A stretch of DNA of 64,000 bases from Steinernema hermaphroditum (Eukaryota > Nematoda > Chromadorea > Rhabditida > Steinernematidae). Numbering within the stretch: the first letter of the stretch is position 1; each line of letters starts with the position of its first letter. A program made the translations under genes and the position numbers. The stretch is from contig CM059623.1 in the NCBI GenBank assembly GCA_030435675.1, positions 10,380,012 through 10,444,011 on the forward strand. Direction: 5' to 3'. The notes below the pieces were generated by a model. The model was not told the DNA's origin. It did no database searches and saw only the letters and a list, made by a program, of their open reading frames with translations. Of the stretch, positions 1 through 8,984 are shown piece after piece.

Positions 1-814
1 AACTCTGCAGACAATGACAGTCATTTTCCCTAGCAGAACTGTAAGGGATAGGAGGTCGCTTTCCCGCCGATTTCACGTGAACAAGGTGATTCTTGTAGTC
101 TACAGTGTATGTCTGTCAGACAAACACAGCAGAAGTGTCTCTCTTTTGTGAAGGTGGATCTTGTTCCTAGATTGTCGTAAAACTCGACTTTCCTGGAATA
201 CAGTAATCCACTTAAGTATATTTGTTTTCAGATCATCTTTACCTCACATCTGGACTCAAATCTTAAATGAACAATCACCGGAGAAAGCAAAACGTCACAC
301 ATTTCATCCTGACCTTCACGTTTATAATTACAAAGATGCATGAATATAAAAGTGTTAGTTGCGGAGATCTTTTCCAAGGGTCTAAGACCACAGAAGCGAG
401 TCATTTGTTTACCCGCTTATCAGTTGCTGCAGTTGCGTATTAATTCCGAGCATACGTGATTTCTGCTTCCTCGCGAACAACCAAATGCGCGTAACTAATG
501 ACCATCGACTGAAAAGGCTTCACGTGAACACACTTCTTCACCCTAGACACTTATATATTTTATCACAAAGGTCATTGGAGATCAATATCGTAGTAAACAG
601 ACGGCTTTGCGGATTCTTCGCGTATCGGCGGACAGGCTTGCGTCGAAGCTCCTCCACTAAAACACAGTTCGTTGCACAGAAATGGAACTTTCCCAGCTCA
701 CCAAAGCCTCGTCGATTTCGAACTGCTGATCGAGCGGTTCTTTTCGGAGTTTTTGTACAGCGAGTTGTAGTACGTATCGGACAGAGAGCTAAATTGAGAC
801 GGGGCTGCCGGCAT
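1..814. other. no gene seen
   Basis: I see no convincing exon here. Open frames on the plus strand between 485 and 880 lie partly antisense to the four-TM gene at 815-1886 and show no domain or splice structure. The stretch would contain the 3' flank of that minus-strand gene. Confidence 0.5.
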
Positions 815-1886
815 CTAAATGCTACGATAGGGAGGAAAGTCGTACAAGCTCACTGTGTAAATAGCCGGGGGTGGTGTTGAAGATGGGATCGCCATGGCGG
901 CCAAGGAAGTCGTCTTCTCGTCGCAGTCGCAGTGCATCATGCTTGGGGCGTGGCAGCAGAATGAAGTAGAAGAGATGATCGAGAGGTTCGACGCAGAAGG
1001 ACACCGTGAAGCACTGAAAATGAGGTTAATTTTCAAGGAAACGGAGGATACCGTACCTCTTCGTAGACTGCTCCGAGAGACCAGTGTAGCAGCTGGATTC
1101 TGATGGAGCCTTTGGCCTATAGAAGGAGTCTAGTCACAGATAGCTGCAGCAAACCTACCTCTTCGAGATCGAATGGGCGCAGGAAACACACTTCGGCTTT
1201 TCGTCCGCTTTCTGCTCTTCCGAAAAAGCGGAAGTTCTCTGAAACCATGGAATGAACACAGTACTTGCACCGGTCTTCCTACCGATACCAAATACACGCA
1301 GATGATAATTTGCATAGTGGCGTGAATGATCAGGATACCACTTTCCCCATAGCGAAATGAAGGAGTCACTTCTTTGAGACGGTCTCCAATCTTTCTAAGC
1401 AACCCTTACAACACGATTTCTGTGTTTTGAACTCACGTTTTCTGCATCCAGTGGATCTTATCCACAAACAGTATTCCAAAAGCCACTGAAAGCTCTGTCA
1501 TAGCGGAGAAGATGTGGAAGGCGGGAAAGAAGCTCCTCGCGAAGGCGAAATTTCGCGGGCGAAGACACAAAAGAAGCCAGGCGATGACGACAGGAACCAG
1601 CTGGGCGCAGTGGAGAAAGAGGATCCAGCAAAGATCCGGAGAGTACATGTAAGCGAAGATGGACGGAGGCAGCAGAAACACGAGCAATAGACTCTGAAAC
1701 TACGATATGGCTGAGGTGAAGAATGATGATTTACCTCAATTATAGCGATGGAAGTTACCAGCTTCGCAGTCGAGCGCCGATTATCGGAGGGATTCGAGCT
1801 GAAAAAGCTCGTGAGTCGAACGAAACAAGGAAGGAGACTCACCGCCTGGCAGGATCACTCGGGGAGATGCTGGCGGGATGCATCAT
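815..1886 (-). CDS. four-transmembrane protein, unidentified
   Basis: Six exons join in phase (1886-1843, 1798-1735, 1693-1437, 1394-1159, 1099-1057, 1013-815) to give about 280 residues. All junctions are GT-AG and most introns are 42-60 nt. The start ATG at 1886 is preceded by an in-frame TAG. Four hydrophobic segments lie near residues 28-52, 56-79, 84-112 and 140-163. They are followed by a long hydrophilic tail rich in Ser and Cys that ends in proline-aromatic tracts (TPPPAIY, then FPPY four residues before the stop). The layout, four TM helices plus a cytoplasmic tail, resembles LAPTM- or MARVEL-like proteins, but I do not recognise a family signature. A shorter four-TM gene lies at 7724-8498; I see no clear sequence match between the two. 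Function is unknown. Confidence 0.75.
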
Positions 1887-2374
1887 TTCGACTGGACAGG
1901 CGACCTATCGTGACTCGAATGTGTGAGGTAACTGAGGGACACTGCACGCTGGAGGCATTCTGCAAATCTGTCTAGACTGTAGACAAATTTTCTGGATTGG
2001 TGCCTTCGGGAAATATGTCCAGGCAGAAGTTGGTGCAGACCAGAGGAGTTGAAGATAGAACGTACACATTACTTCCAGTCAGACGAAATATCTCACGTTG
2101 CAATAGAAGACTGTCTAGTTCAATTTGTGCACCTTCTCGACGGAGAACATTTAATCTTCCGATCTATGGCCCCATTATGATGTCACATCGTATTACCATC
2201 GATCATACTTGCAAGCGAAACATAATAATCACTCTTGGCAATGCTCTTATCATAGGTTGTGCTCTTATCGGCTTGATAGGTCTTAAGGACATGCCAAACC
2301 GTCCATCACAAGACTGTACCGTTTCTTGCACGGCGCCCCTTGGCAACCCCACAATCTCTGGTGTCAAATACGAC
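1887..2374. other. intergenic, divergent promoters
   Basis: This spacer separates the starts of the minus-strand four-TM gene and the plus-strand peptide gene, so it should hold both promoters. I see no exon in it; an open frame at 1997-2446 has no recognisable content. Confidence 0.4.
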
Positions 2375-2380
2375 TATAAA
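2375..2380 (+). promoter_or_regulatory. TATA box of secreted peptide gene
   Basis: TATAAA followed by GGG lies 63 nt upstream of the ATG at 2443, a spacing that places transcription start near 2405 and leaves a short leader. Confidence 0.5.
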
Positions 2381-2442
2381 GGGACGATGACAAAGGCAGC
2401 GTTCTCAGTTCGGTCAAAGTGTACTCCTCTAGTGTACCTGAT

Positions 2443-2751
2443 ATGAAGTGGATTGTTCTTGCCGCGCTTTTTGTATTCCTCTTCGCTCAAATGATCGACA
2501 GCAAACGTAAGAAATCTTTGAAGCCTATGCATGGCGCTTTAGCCACCGGAGACGTCAGAAGGAGCGAATTTGAAGTAGACGACGAAAATAGATCAAATGG
2601 GCAGAGATGGGAGTCTCATCGTGGTGGGACGCACAGAAAACACCGTCATCCTAGCCACCCTCACAAGGACAAAACGAGCTCACGTCCAAGCGCAGAAAGC
2701 TCTAGGAAACAATTCTCCTCAATTCTGTTGTCGTTATCTGTATACCGATAG
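2443..2751 (+). CDS. small secreted basic peptide, unidentified
   Basis: A single open exon of 102 codons starts with a strong signal peptide (MKWIVLAALFVFLFA, cleavage likely after residue 15-20). It is followed by a very hydrophilic mature part rich in Lys, Arg, His and Ser, with His-Arg and His-Pro runs near residues 67-80. I chose the ATG at 2443 rather than the in-frame ATG at 2419 because it starts exactly at the signal peptide and sits at a normal distance from the TATA box at 2375. Dibasic sites (KRKK, RR) could be processing points, so a peptide hormone precursor or antimicrobial peptide is possible, but no family motif is visible. The fold-back repeat begins about 20 nt after the stop. 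Confidence 0.45.
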   Translation: MKWIVLAALFVFLFAQMIDSKRKKSLKPMHGALATGDVRRSEFEVDDENRSNGQRWESHRGGTHRKHRHPSHPHKDKTSSRPSAESSRKQFSSILLSLSVYR

Positions 2752-2773
2752 CTCATAAAATGTGCTCCGAGGT

Positions 2774-3155
2774 AGAGATGGAATACCACACGCAACGGCT
2801 GGAGCATACATGGCCAGAATAAGCACGGATATCGTTTGCCTAATTTGCTTCGCCAGTGCGCATAGAGTAGTTAAATAATTAATCTACACTTTCGTTACCG
2901 GATACCGCAACTTTCAATTCAAAAATTGAGAGAAAATCCAACGGCTGACTCCAACCGGCTGGGCCAACCGGTTGGAGCCAGCCGTTGGATTTTCTTCCGA
3001 TTTTTGCATCCAAAGTTTCGAAATCTGAATTCGAAAGTGTAGATCAATTATTTAACTACTCTATGCACACTGGCGAAGCAAATTTAGCCACCGATATTCG
3101 TGCTTATTCTGTCCATGTATGCTCCAGCCGTTGCGTGTGGCATTCCATCTCTGCT
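2774..3155. repeat. fold-back inverted repeat (about 185-bp arms)
   Basis: The left arm (about 2774-2958) and the reverse complement of the right arm (about 2966-3155) match at roughly 85-90% by eye with almost no loop. Matching blocks include CACACGCAACGGCTGGAGCA and CATAGAGTAGTTAAATAATT. The centre (2950-2975) is itself a GC-rich palindrome. It has the form of a fold-back/MITE-type element. No transposase frame is present. Confidence 0.9.
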
Positions 3156-3325
3156 CCGAGGTGCCGCTGCACACGTGTATACGGTAAATATCCGAAGCAG
3201 ATCTTTCATCCCAGTAGAATTCGGACGGAAAACATGCAAAAACACGTTCTCCTACGATTTCGTCTGAGCTTCAGATTGCTTGAAGGTTTCACGAATGTTC
3301 TGTATGCAGAAAGTGTATCCATCGC

Positions 3326-3948
3326 TCACAAGGATCGTTCGTACAATGAAAATCTTTCATAACAGCGTAACGTGTGTGAAAATTGCTTCCGCGGCGTCGA
3401 TTGTGACCAGCTAGGCAACTTCTTCACCATGCCGGTGTATTTATCGTTCACCACACGAGAACTGGAACGAGGTCGGGTTCTACTCGCTCTGAGACTGCGC
3501 AGCTGCTCTCGATTCTTCGCGAGCTCATCTTGCTGGCTCTTCAGTTGTTCGCGCAGTGCTTCACCTTCTCCTCCTCGGAAGTTCCGATCTTCTCCTCAAG
3601 TTTCGATATTTCTGACTTGATTTCGCGTGCGCACGACGTCAGTTGTTACTTTGCTGTGGCCTTATCCAAATTCCTGAAACGGACATGGTACATCGGTGAA
3701 GAAAGCGCGCCTGACTAACCGAAGATCGGTGATTCGCTTCTTCATATCGATGCCCAGTTTGGTGATCTCTTGCTCGCAGTTCTGAATGAGCAGCAAGTCC
3801 ACATTCCGATCATTCTTCTTTGAGGCTAACATTGGTGCTTAAAAATCGAAAGTTTGCTCGATCTGTAAGCTACCTGCTACAACACCGATGGCCTGTGTGT
3901 ACGACTGAATCGACGACACCATAACGGAACGAGCGCTCTCTTTTTTAA
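3326..3948 (-). pseudogene. 3' remnant of a coiled-coil protein gene
   Basis: Three exons can be traced on the minus strand (about 3948-3874, about 3829-3720, about 3677-3326) with usable splice sites and consistent phase between the first two junctions. The predicted residues are strongly heptad-like (for example KLGIDMKKRI, KSEISKLEEKIG, EQLKSQQDELAKNREQLRSL) and end in a basic Ser/Arg-rich tail. The third exon carries an in-frame TAA shortly after its acceptor, and the coiled coil later changes frame near 3560, so two lesions are visible. I see no 5' part or start codon before the polyadenylation region of the neighbouring gene. The parent could be any long coiled-coil protein (kinetochore, motor or scaffold); I cannot name it. 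Confidence 0.55.
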
Positions 3949-4015
3949 GATTGAGGAACTCACCACAAGGCTAAACACATCCTAACGAACGAAGAACACA
4001 TCCTAACGGACAATA

Positions 4016-4021
4016 TTTATT
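4016..4021 (-). terminator. poly(A) signal AATAAA
   Basis: AATAAA on the minus strand lies 44 nt beyond the stop of the basic-protein gene at 4065-4505. Confidence 0.6.
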
Positions 4022-4064
4022 TACACACGAAAAAAATGAAAATAACCGTCCAGCTCTCTGAGAA

Positions 4065-4505
4065 TTAGCCTCGTTTCTTCTTGGAGACTCCAGCTGTGCG
4101 TCCCTTACGGCCGGTGGTCTTGGTATGCTGGCCTTGGACACGAATCTTCTTCCGCCGTTTGAAGTCCTTGTGCAGCTTGTCGTCGACGGCAGTGGAAGGA
4201 ACCTGTTTGTCGTTCTTAACGTTCTTTTGCCTATTCAAGGAGCGATTGGGAATCTTGCACTGGGAAGCATTCTGCATGATCTTTCCCTTTACGGGTTCGT
4301 TCTTCGGATCCAACACGATCACCTTCGACAGATCAACCTCTGTCGAAAAGAACGGCTCCGGCTCTTTGTCGTACTGGATGTCGTCCGTCAGAAGAGAGGA
4401 AACTGTGGTGGTCAGGAGTTTGCTGATGCCGACCTTCTTCCCGCTGGCGCCGCATCGCAGAAGATCGCCAATCGCTGACACCGACTTCTTACCTCGATTA
4501 GCCAT
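4065..4505 (-). CDS. small basic, probably nucleolar protein
   Basis: One uninterrupted exon encodes 146 residues. The C-terminal third is highly basic ([25 protein letters not shown] at the end), as in ribosome-biogenesis or chromatin proteins, while the N-terminal half is mixed. The start is set by a splice-acceptor-like TTACAG directly before the ATG, as expected for a trans-spliced nematode message. It lies 180 nt downstream of the ABCE1 stop on the same strand, the usual spacing of a nematode operon, so ABCE1 and this gene are probably co-transcribed; a link to ribosome function would then make sense. Its first five residues (MANRG) are identical to those of ABCE1. No family is recognised with confidence. 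Confidence 0.75.
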   Translation of the reverse strand: MANRGKKSVSAIGDLLRCGASGKKVGISKLLTTTVSSLLTDDIQYDKEPEPFFSTEVDLSKVIVLDPKNEPVKGKIMQNASQCKIPNRSLNRQKNVKNDKQVPSTAVDDKLHKDFKRRKKIRVQGQHTKTTGRKGRTAGVSKKKRG

Positions 4506-4684
4506 CTGTAACTGTGGGAGGCATAAGAGAGATCAGGGCGAACCAAAAGCGATAATCAGTAAGACCGGAGAAACCGCACAAAAACGATCAAAATCTTTCT
4601 TCATTAATATCAACAATTAACTGACTCTATACAGAGCAACTTAAAATTAGCAACAATGAAAGCCCAGAATCCAACAATCCCTTT
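4506..4684 (-). promoter_or_regulatory. operon intercistronic region with trans-splice acceptor
   Basis: These 179 nt separate the ABCE1 stop from the next ATG. The region ends in ACAGTTACAG immediately before the ATG, a canonical nematode 3' splice site with no matching upstream donor, consistent with SL2-type trans-splicing. Confidence 0.5.
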
Positions 4685-6799
4685 TCAGTTGTCGTCGAGG
4701 AAGAAATAGGTTCCTGCGAGCTTCTGTTCCACATCCTTCACGGATTGCAGCTTGTTGATACGTGGCCGGTAAGTTTCGTTATCGCGGCGGAAGGTGATGT
4801 CCAACATCTTAAGGAATCGGTTCATACCTTCAACGACGGACTGCGGCCTAAACGAATTGAATTAAGAATTGAACTGACCATAGAAGGTAAACTCACGTAT
4901 TGGCGGTTGCATGCTGCGACGGCACACCGTCGAACACGATCACTCGGTCGGCAAGGTATGTGGACATGATGAAATCGTGCTCGACAACGAAGGCAGTTTT
5001 CTTGGCGTGCAGGATGAAACGCTTGATGACCTTCGCGCAGTGAAGACGCTGCTCGGAGTCTAGGTACGCACTGGGTTCATCGATCAGGTACACATCGGCC
5101 GGTTTTCCAAGGCAAAGAACCATAGCCACACGCTGCAGTTCACCACCAGAGAGGTTCTGTACTTCCAGATCCAACAAACGTTCCATTTGCAGTGGGTTCA
5201 TGACGTCGGTCTTGAACGTGGGGTGTAAGAAGCAATCCTTGACCTTCGTCAACAAGAGGTCTCTCACGAGTCCGTCGAACTTTGGACTGATCTTCTGGGG
5301 CTTGTACGAAATGTTGAGCTGGGGCACTTCTGTGTCGTCATCGAGTTTCAGATTACCGGCCAGGATTCGGATCATAGTGGTCTTTCCGGTTCCATTTTCA
5401 CCGAGCAAAACGATAATTTCGGAGTCAGTGAACTCTCCACCATCAACAGACAACTCGAAGGTTCCAACCTTCTTCTTGAAGCTGGGGTAGGTGTACTGAG
5501 CGTGCTGCTTCACAATATCCTTGTCGATCTGATCGGTGACCTTGAATGAAAGCGCCGAGTCACTGAAATAGCCGCTATAAGTAAGCGACGTCAGAGCAAA
5601 TGGACTTACCGGAATCGCATGTTCTCAGTGGGGATGAAACCATCCAAGAAGATGTTGATGCCTTCGCGAACACCCGAGGGAAGGGTGACAACACCGTAGG
5701 CTCCAGGAACACCATAAAGACAGCAGACGAAATCGGAAAGGTAATCTAAGACGGCCAGATCGTGCTCTACGACGATGACATAGCTGAAAAGGAATCTTAT
5801 TCTAGCTGTTGTGTTGTACCGTTCATACTCGTCTTGGCGGAGCATATCGCGAATCAGCTTGGCAGCCTTCAGGCGCTGCTTCACATCGAGATAACTCGAC
5901 GGCTCATCGAACATGTAGACATCGGCTTTCTGCACGGCGCACATTCCAATGGCGAAGCGCTGCAGCTCTCCTCCAGAGAGAACGCTGATCTCACGGTCCA
6001 AAACACCCCGCAGTTCTAAATACAAACCATGAGATGTGAACAACTTAACTGATCCTACCCATATCATCGAGGACTTTGTCCAGGTTTCCCATGTCGGATT
6101 TCCTGCTCAGGAGATCCTTAACGGTGCCCTTGACACCCCTCGGGATTTGGTCGACGTACTGAGGCTTCATTACTGCCTTCAGGTTGTCCTCCAAGAGCTT
6201 GGTGAAGTAGTTCTGGAGCTCCGATCCGCGGAAGTATTTCAGGACCGTCGGCCAATCAGGGGGGTTCTGAAGTTCCGAAATGAAAATCTAGCATGAGAAC
6301 ATCGCAAATCATACGTCAAATTGGCCCAAGTTGGGCTTCATCTTGCCCGTCAATATCTTTAGTGCGGTTGATTTGCCGATACCGTTGGTTCCTACAAGTC
6401 CCAGAACCTCATTAGTCCGAGGTGTGGGCAGCCGGTGAAGCTTGAAGCTGTTCGCGCTGTAGCGGTGAGTGGTCTCTGAACCCAGGTTGCTGGGCAAGTT
6501 AATGATCGAAATGGCTTCATACGGACATTTCTGAAACAAACAGGCAGTGTCATTATAAGTTTTGGGACGATGATCCTTACTTTCACGCATATACCACAAC
6601 CGATGCAGAGCACTTCGGATATCGTCGATATTTTCGAAGTGGTGTCGACGACGATACACTGTTTTCCCTGGCGGACAACTGGGCAGGACTTCTTGCATGC
6701 GAGTCCGCAGTTTTTCGGCTTGCAACGGTCAGCGTTGACAATCGCAATACGCGTCATTTTGTCAGTTTCTTCATTCTGCTTACGACCTCGGTTCGCCAT
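4685..6799 (-). CDS. abce-1: ABCE1 / RLI1 ribosome-recycling ATPase
   Basis: Seven exons (6799-6581, 6530-6315, 6266-6059, 6015-5829, 5783-5610, 5562-4897, 4847-4685) give 610 residues, the normal length for this family. The N-terminus has the two [4Fe-4S] cluster motifs, with eight cysteines between about residues 25 and 75 ([15 protein letters not shown] and [12 protein letters not shown]). NBD1 follows with Walker [10 protein letters not shown] (about 120), signature LSGGELQ (about 228) and Walker [14 protein letters not shown]2 has GENGTGKTT (about 388), LSGGELQ (about 470) and [14 protein letters not shown]1 splits post-termination and stalled ribosomes in the cytosol and takes part in initiation. 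The 44-nt intron at 5784-5828 is in frame without stops, so the ORF reads through it, but the family sequence shows that it must be removed. A TTTCAG just upstream of the ATG suggests trans-splicing. Confidence 0.97.
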
Positions 6800-6810
6800 C
6801 TTTTCTGAAA

Positions 6811-7723
6811 TGAGATAGGAAGGTTGTTATTGGATACAGAAGGAGGAAATCTATGTGGAGGTTGAGATTTATGTGCTACCCGAGTGGCTATGCAACAAAA
6901 CAACGGTTTTGCGAAGAAGGGCAAAGTGTTCTTCGAGATTTTCGACAAATTTTCGACTCTTTCCGTAATCTTATTGAAAATCTATGTGTAACGTGATGCA
7001 GAAAAATAGCAACGAGCACTTGTGGAAACACTGGCCCATCAATACCACGGCATAAATCATGTGGGACCATCGAAAACCCAGCCAAGAAGTTTGGCAGAGC
7101 TGCCACATTATCACGCTACTTCTCTACAAATCAAAGTGCTCGCAGAGAAACACTCGCGCACGGAGCAGCAGCCGAAGAGCGAAATTTCACCACCGCAAAC
7201 ATTTCCACGTGTTCTCCAGGCATACGGATAGCAAGTGACCTCAGAATTGTTAAATTGCGTGAGTTTTACCAACGTGAGAAGCATGGAACGTCCCGCACTA
7301 GCCAGATGAGCGCGAAAACACAACAAACAACACTCAAAGAACGGCAAGAGCGTGTGGGGGTGGACAAAACAGAGGATTGTGTAATCTCTTTGACGACAGG
7401 TTGCCGAACCTGTGTAGACGAGAGAACATTACAAGTCACATTGTAGTCACTGCAATCGCTTCAGGAGTCACATCGATTTCGTATTCAGTGTCTGTCGCGT
7501 TAGTGAGGGATTGAATCGGCGGCACAATTTCCGTCTACGTCTATCGGGTCTGTCTCTTTTGCATTTCTAGTGTCTAGGGATATTTTGCGTCTTTGTGACC
7601 ATGTTTTATTCACAAACATCCAGGTTCCGAGTTTCAATATGCGTGTACGTACCTTTTTTGTCAACTTGTCCACCTTCCTTTACATTTTCATCTGTTTTCA
7701 GAACTTGCCGATTCCAGGCAGTC
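6811..7723. other. intergenic between divergent genes
   Basis: Spacer between the ABCE1 start (-) and the four-TM gene start (+). I see no exon with coding content. A TTTTCAG at about 7695-7701, 22 nt before the next ATG, could be a trans-splice acceptor or the end of a 5'-UTR intron. Confidence 0.4.
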
Positions 7724-8498
7724 ATGAGCTTCCGCCGATCAGCCATCATTAAAAATTATCCGGTATGTTAGAAAGCTCTAATAATTGGAGTTACAGTGAG
7801 ATCGTTTCAGCAAGTATGCGTGATCTTTGCATTATTAGGATACCTACACACCCTTCTTCGCATAGCGGTTAGTCCTTCCGTTCTCTCTGTGAGCCCATTT
7901 TTGATTTAGATTGTTCTGGAATTCAAGTTTCACTATATCGGACTGATCATTGCCGTTTGCGATTTCTGTCTTTTCCAAGTTCCCCTCATCTACGGCGTGT
8001 GGTGCCGAAAATCTACGCTTCTACAGCCTTTCATATGCGAAACGGTTTGCAAGTTGCTGTTCCTGGTGATTTTCGCTCCGTTCCGCTGGGTGCTCTGGAT
8101 GTCGTTCAACCTGAAGGATCCCGATTTCAAGTCAGTCGATGAATTCCTGGCACACAGTAATTTAGCAATCCAAAAAGCGTTGATGATATTTGCCCGATCT
8201 TCAGAACTGCCCGACGGATTTTTTGCGGTCGTGGGTCAGCTGATCTTGCTGAGCATCGTGGTCGCCGTTGTGCTGTACGCGAAGGAGGTGAGCTGACGCG
8301 GGCTGTTCTGTTCTTTGAACTTGTTCACTTCAGATGATCACGCGAGCGAAAAAGATCAAAATAGCGAGAATGAACAAATCGCGACAGAAGCTGTTGCACA
8401 CTCCACGACACGTCACCGCTATCCCGCTGCCGAACCTTATGTGCGAAGGACTAGAGTCGCCATATCCGATTTTGAAGGTTGAGCGCGACTACGTTTGA
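7724..8498 (+). CDS. four-transmembrane protein, unidentified
   Basis: Four exons (7724-7762, 7811-7867, 7910-8287, 8334-8498), all phase 0, give 212 residues. Hydrophobic segments lie near residues 14-34, 41-63, 74-98 and 136-156, and a basic, hydrophilic C-terminal tail of about 54 residues follows (KKIKIARMNKSRQK, then a proline-containing end). No signal peptide, channel or transporter motif is visible. The four-TM layout with a cytoplasmic tail is shared with the gene at 815-1886. It may be a nematode-specific membrane protein. The intron positions and sizes are typical and the frame is open throughout, so the gene itself is well supported even though its role is not. Confidence 0.8.
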
Positions 8499-8772
8499 AA
8501 ATCTGTCATCTGTAAATTTCTGTCCTTATCCTATCTTGATCATTTTATTGTACATTGTGTGTATTGACTCCCAGAGAAGAAGTAGTGGGTAGTAATTGAG
8601 TCGTTTGTCAATCGCTGTTTGTAACAGACCAGCCTGGGAGGGCGTATTTTCAATGGCAGACAGATAGACACAGTCTAGACAATTTGTCTCTAGTGGACTG
8701 GCCATCAAGGAATCTCGACTCCTTTGCTCACTCGGTCAGGTTTTCGACGGCATCGATTTGCAAGGAAGCTGG

Positions 8773-8910
8773 AGATAACAGTTAGCACTAAGAAGCACCA
8801 AGCGGCGACGTTTTGTGAGGTGTAGCCGAAATGGCCGCTGAGCGAGAGTGGAGCAAGTGCAGACAATGTACTCGGTGGCCGAGATAAACAAGAGGCGCCG
8901 CGGCGATAAG
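8773..8910 (+). promoter_or_regulatory. cluster of GATA sites upstream of phospholipase gene
   Basis: Three GATAA cores (AGATAA at 8773 and 8882, GATAAG at 8905) lie within 215 bp of the ATG at 8985. In nematodes such sites bind intestinal GATA factors of the ELT-2 type; intestinal expression is an inference from this. Confidence 0.4.
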
Positions 8911-8984
8911 CGCTGCGGTGGTGTCGCCCTATCACCTCCCCATCGTCGAGGAGAGAACGATTCGAAGTGACTTTGTTCGCGACG

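Noticed and set aside
8705..8935. Minus-strand open frame upstream of the phospholipase gene
   Set aside because: It overlaps the presumed promoter with its GATA sites and has no recognisable coding features.
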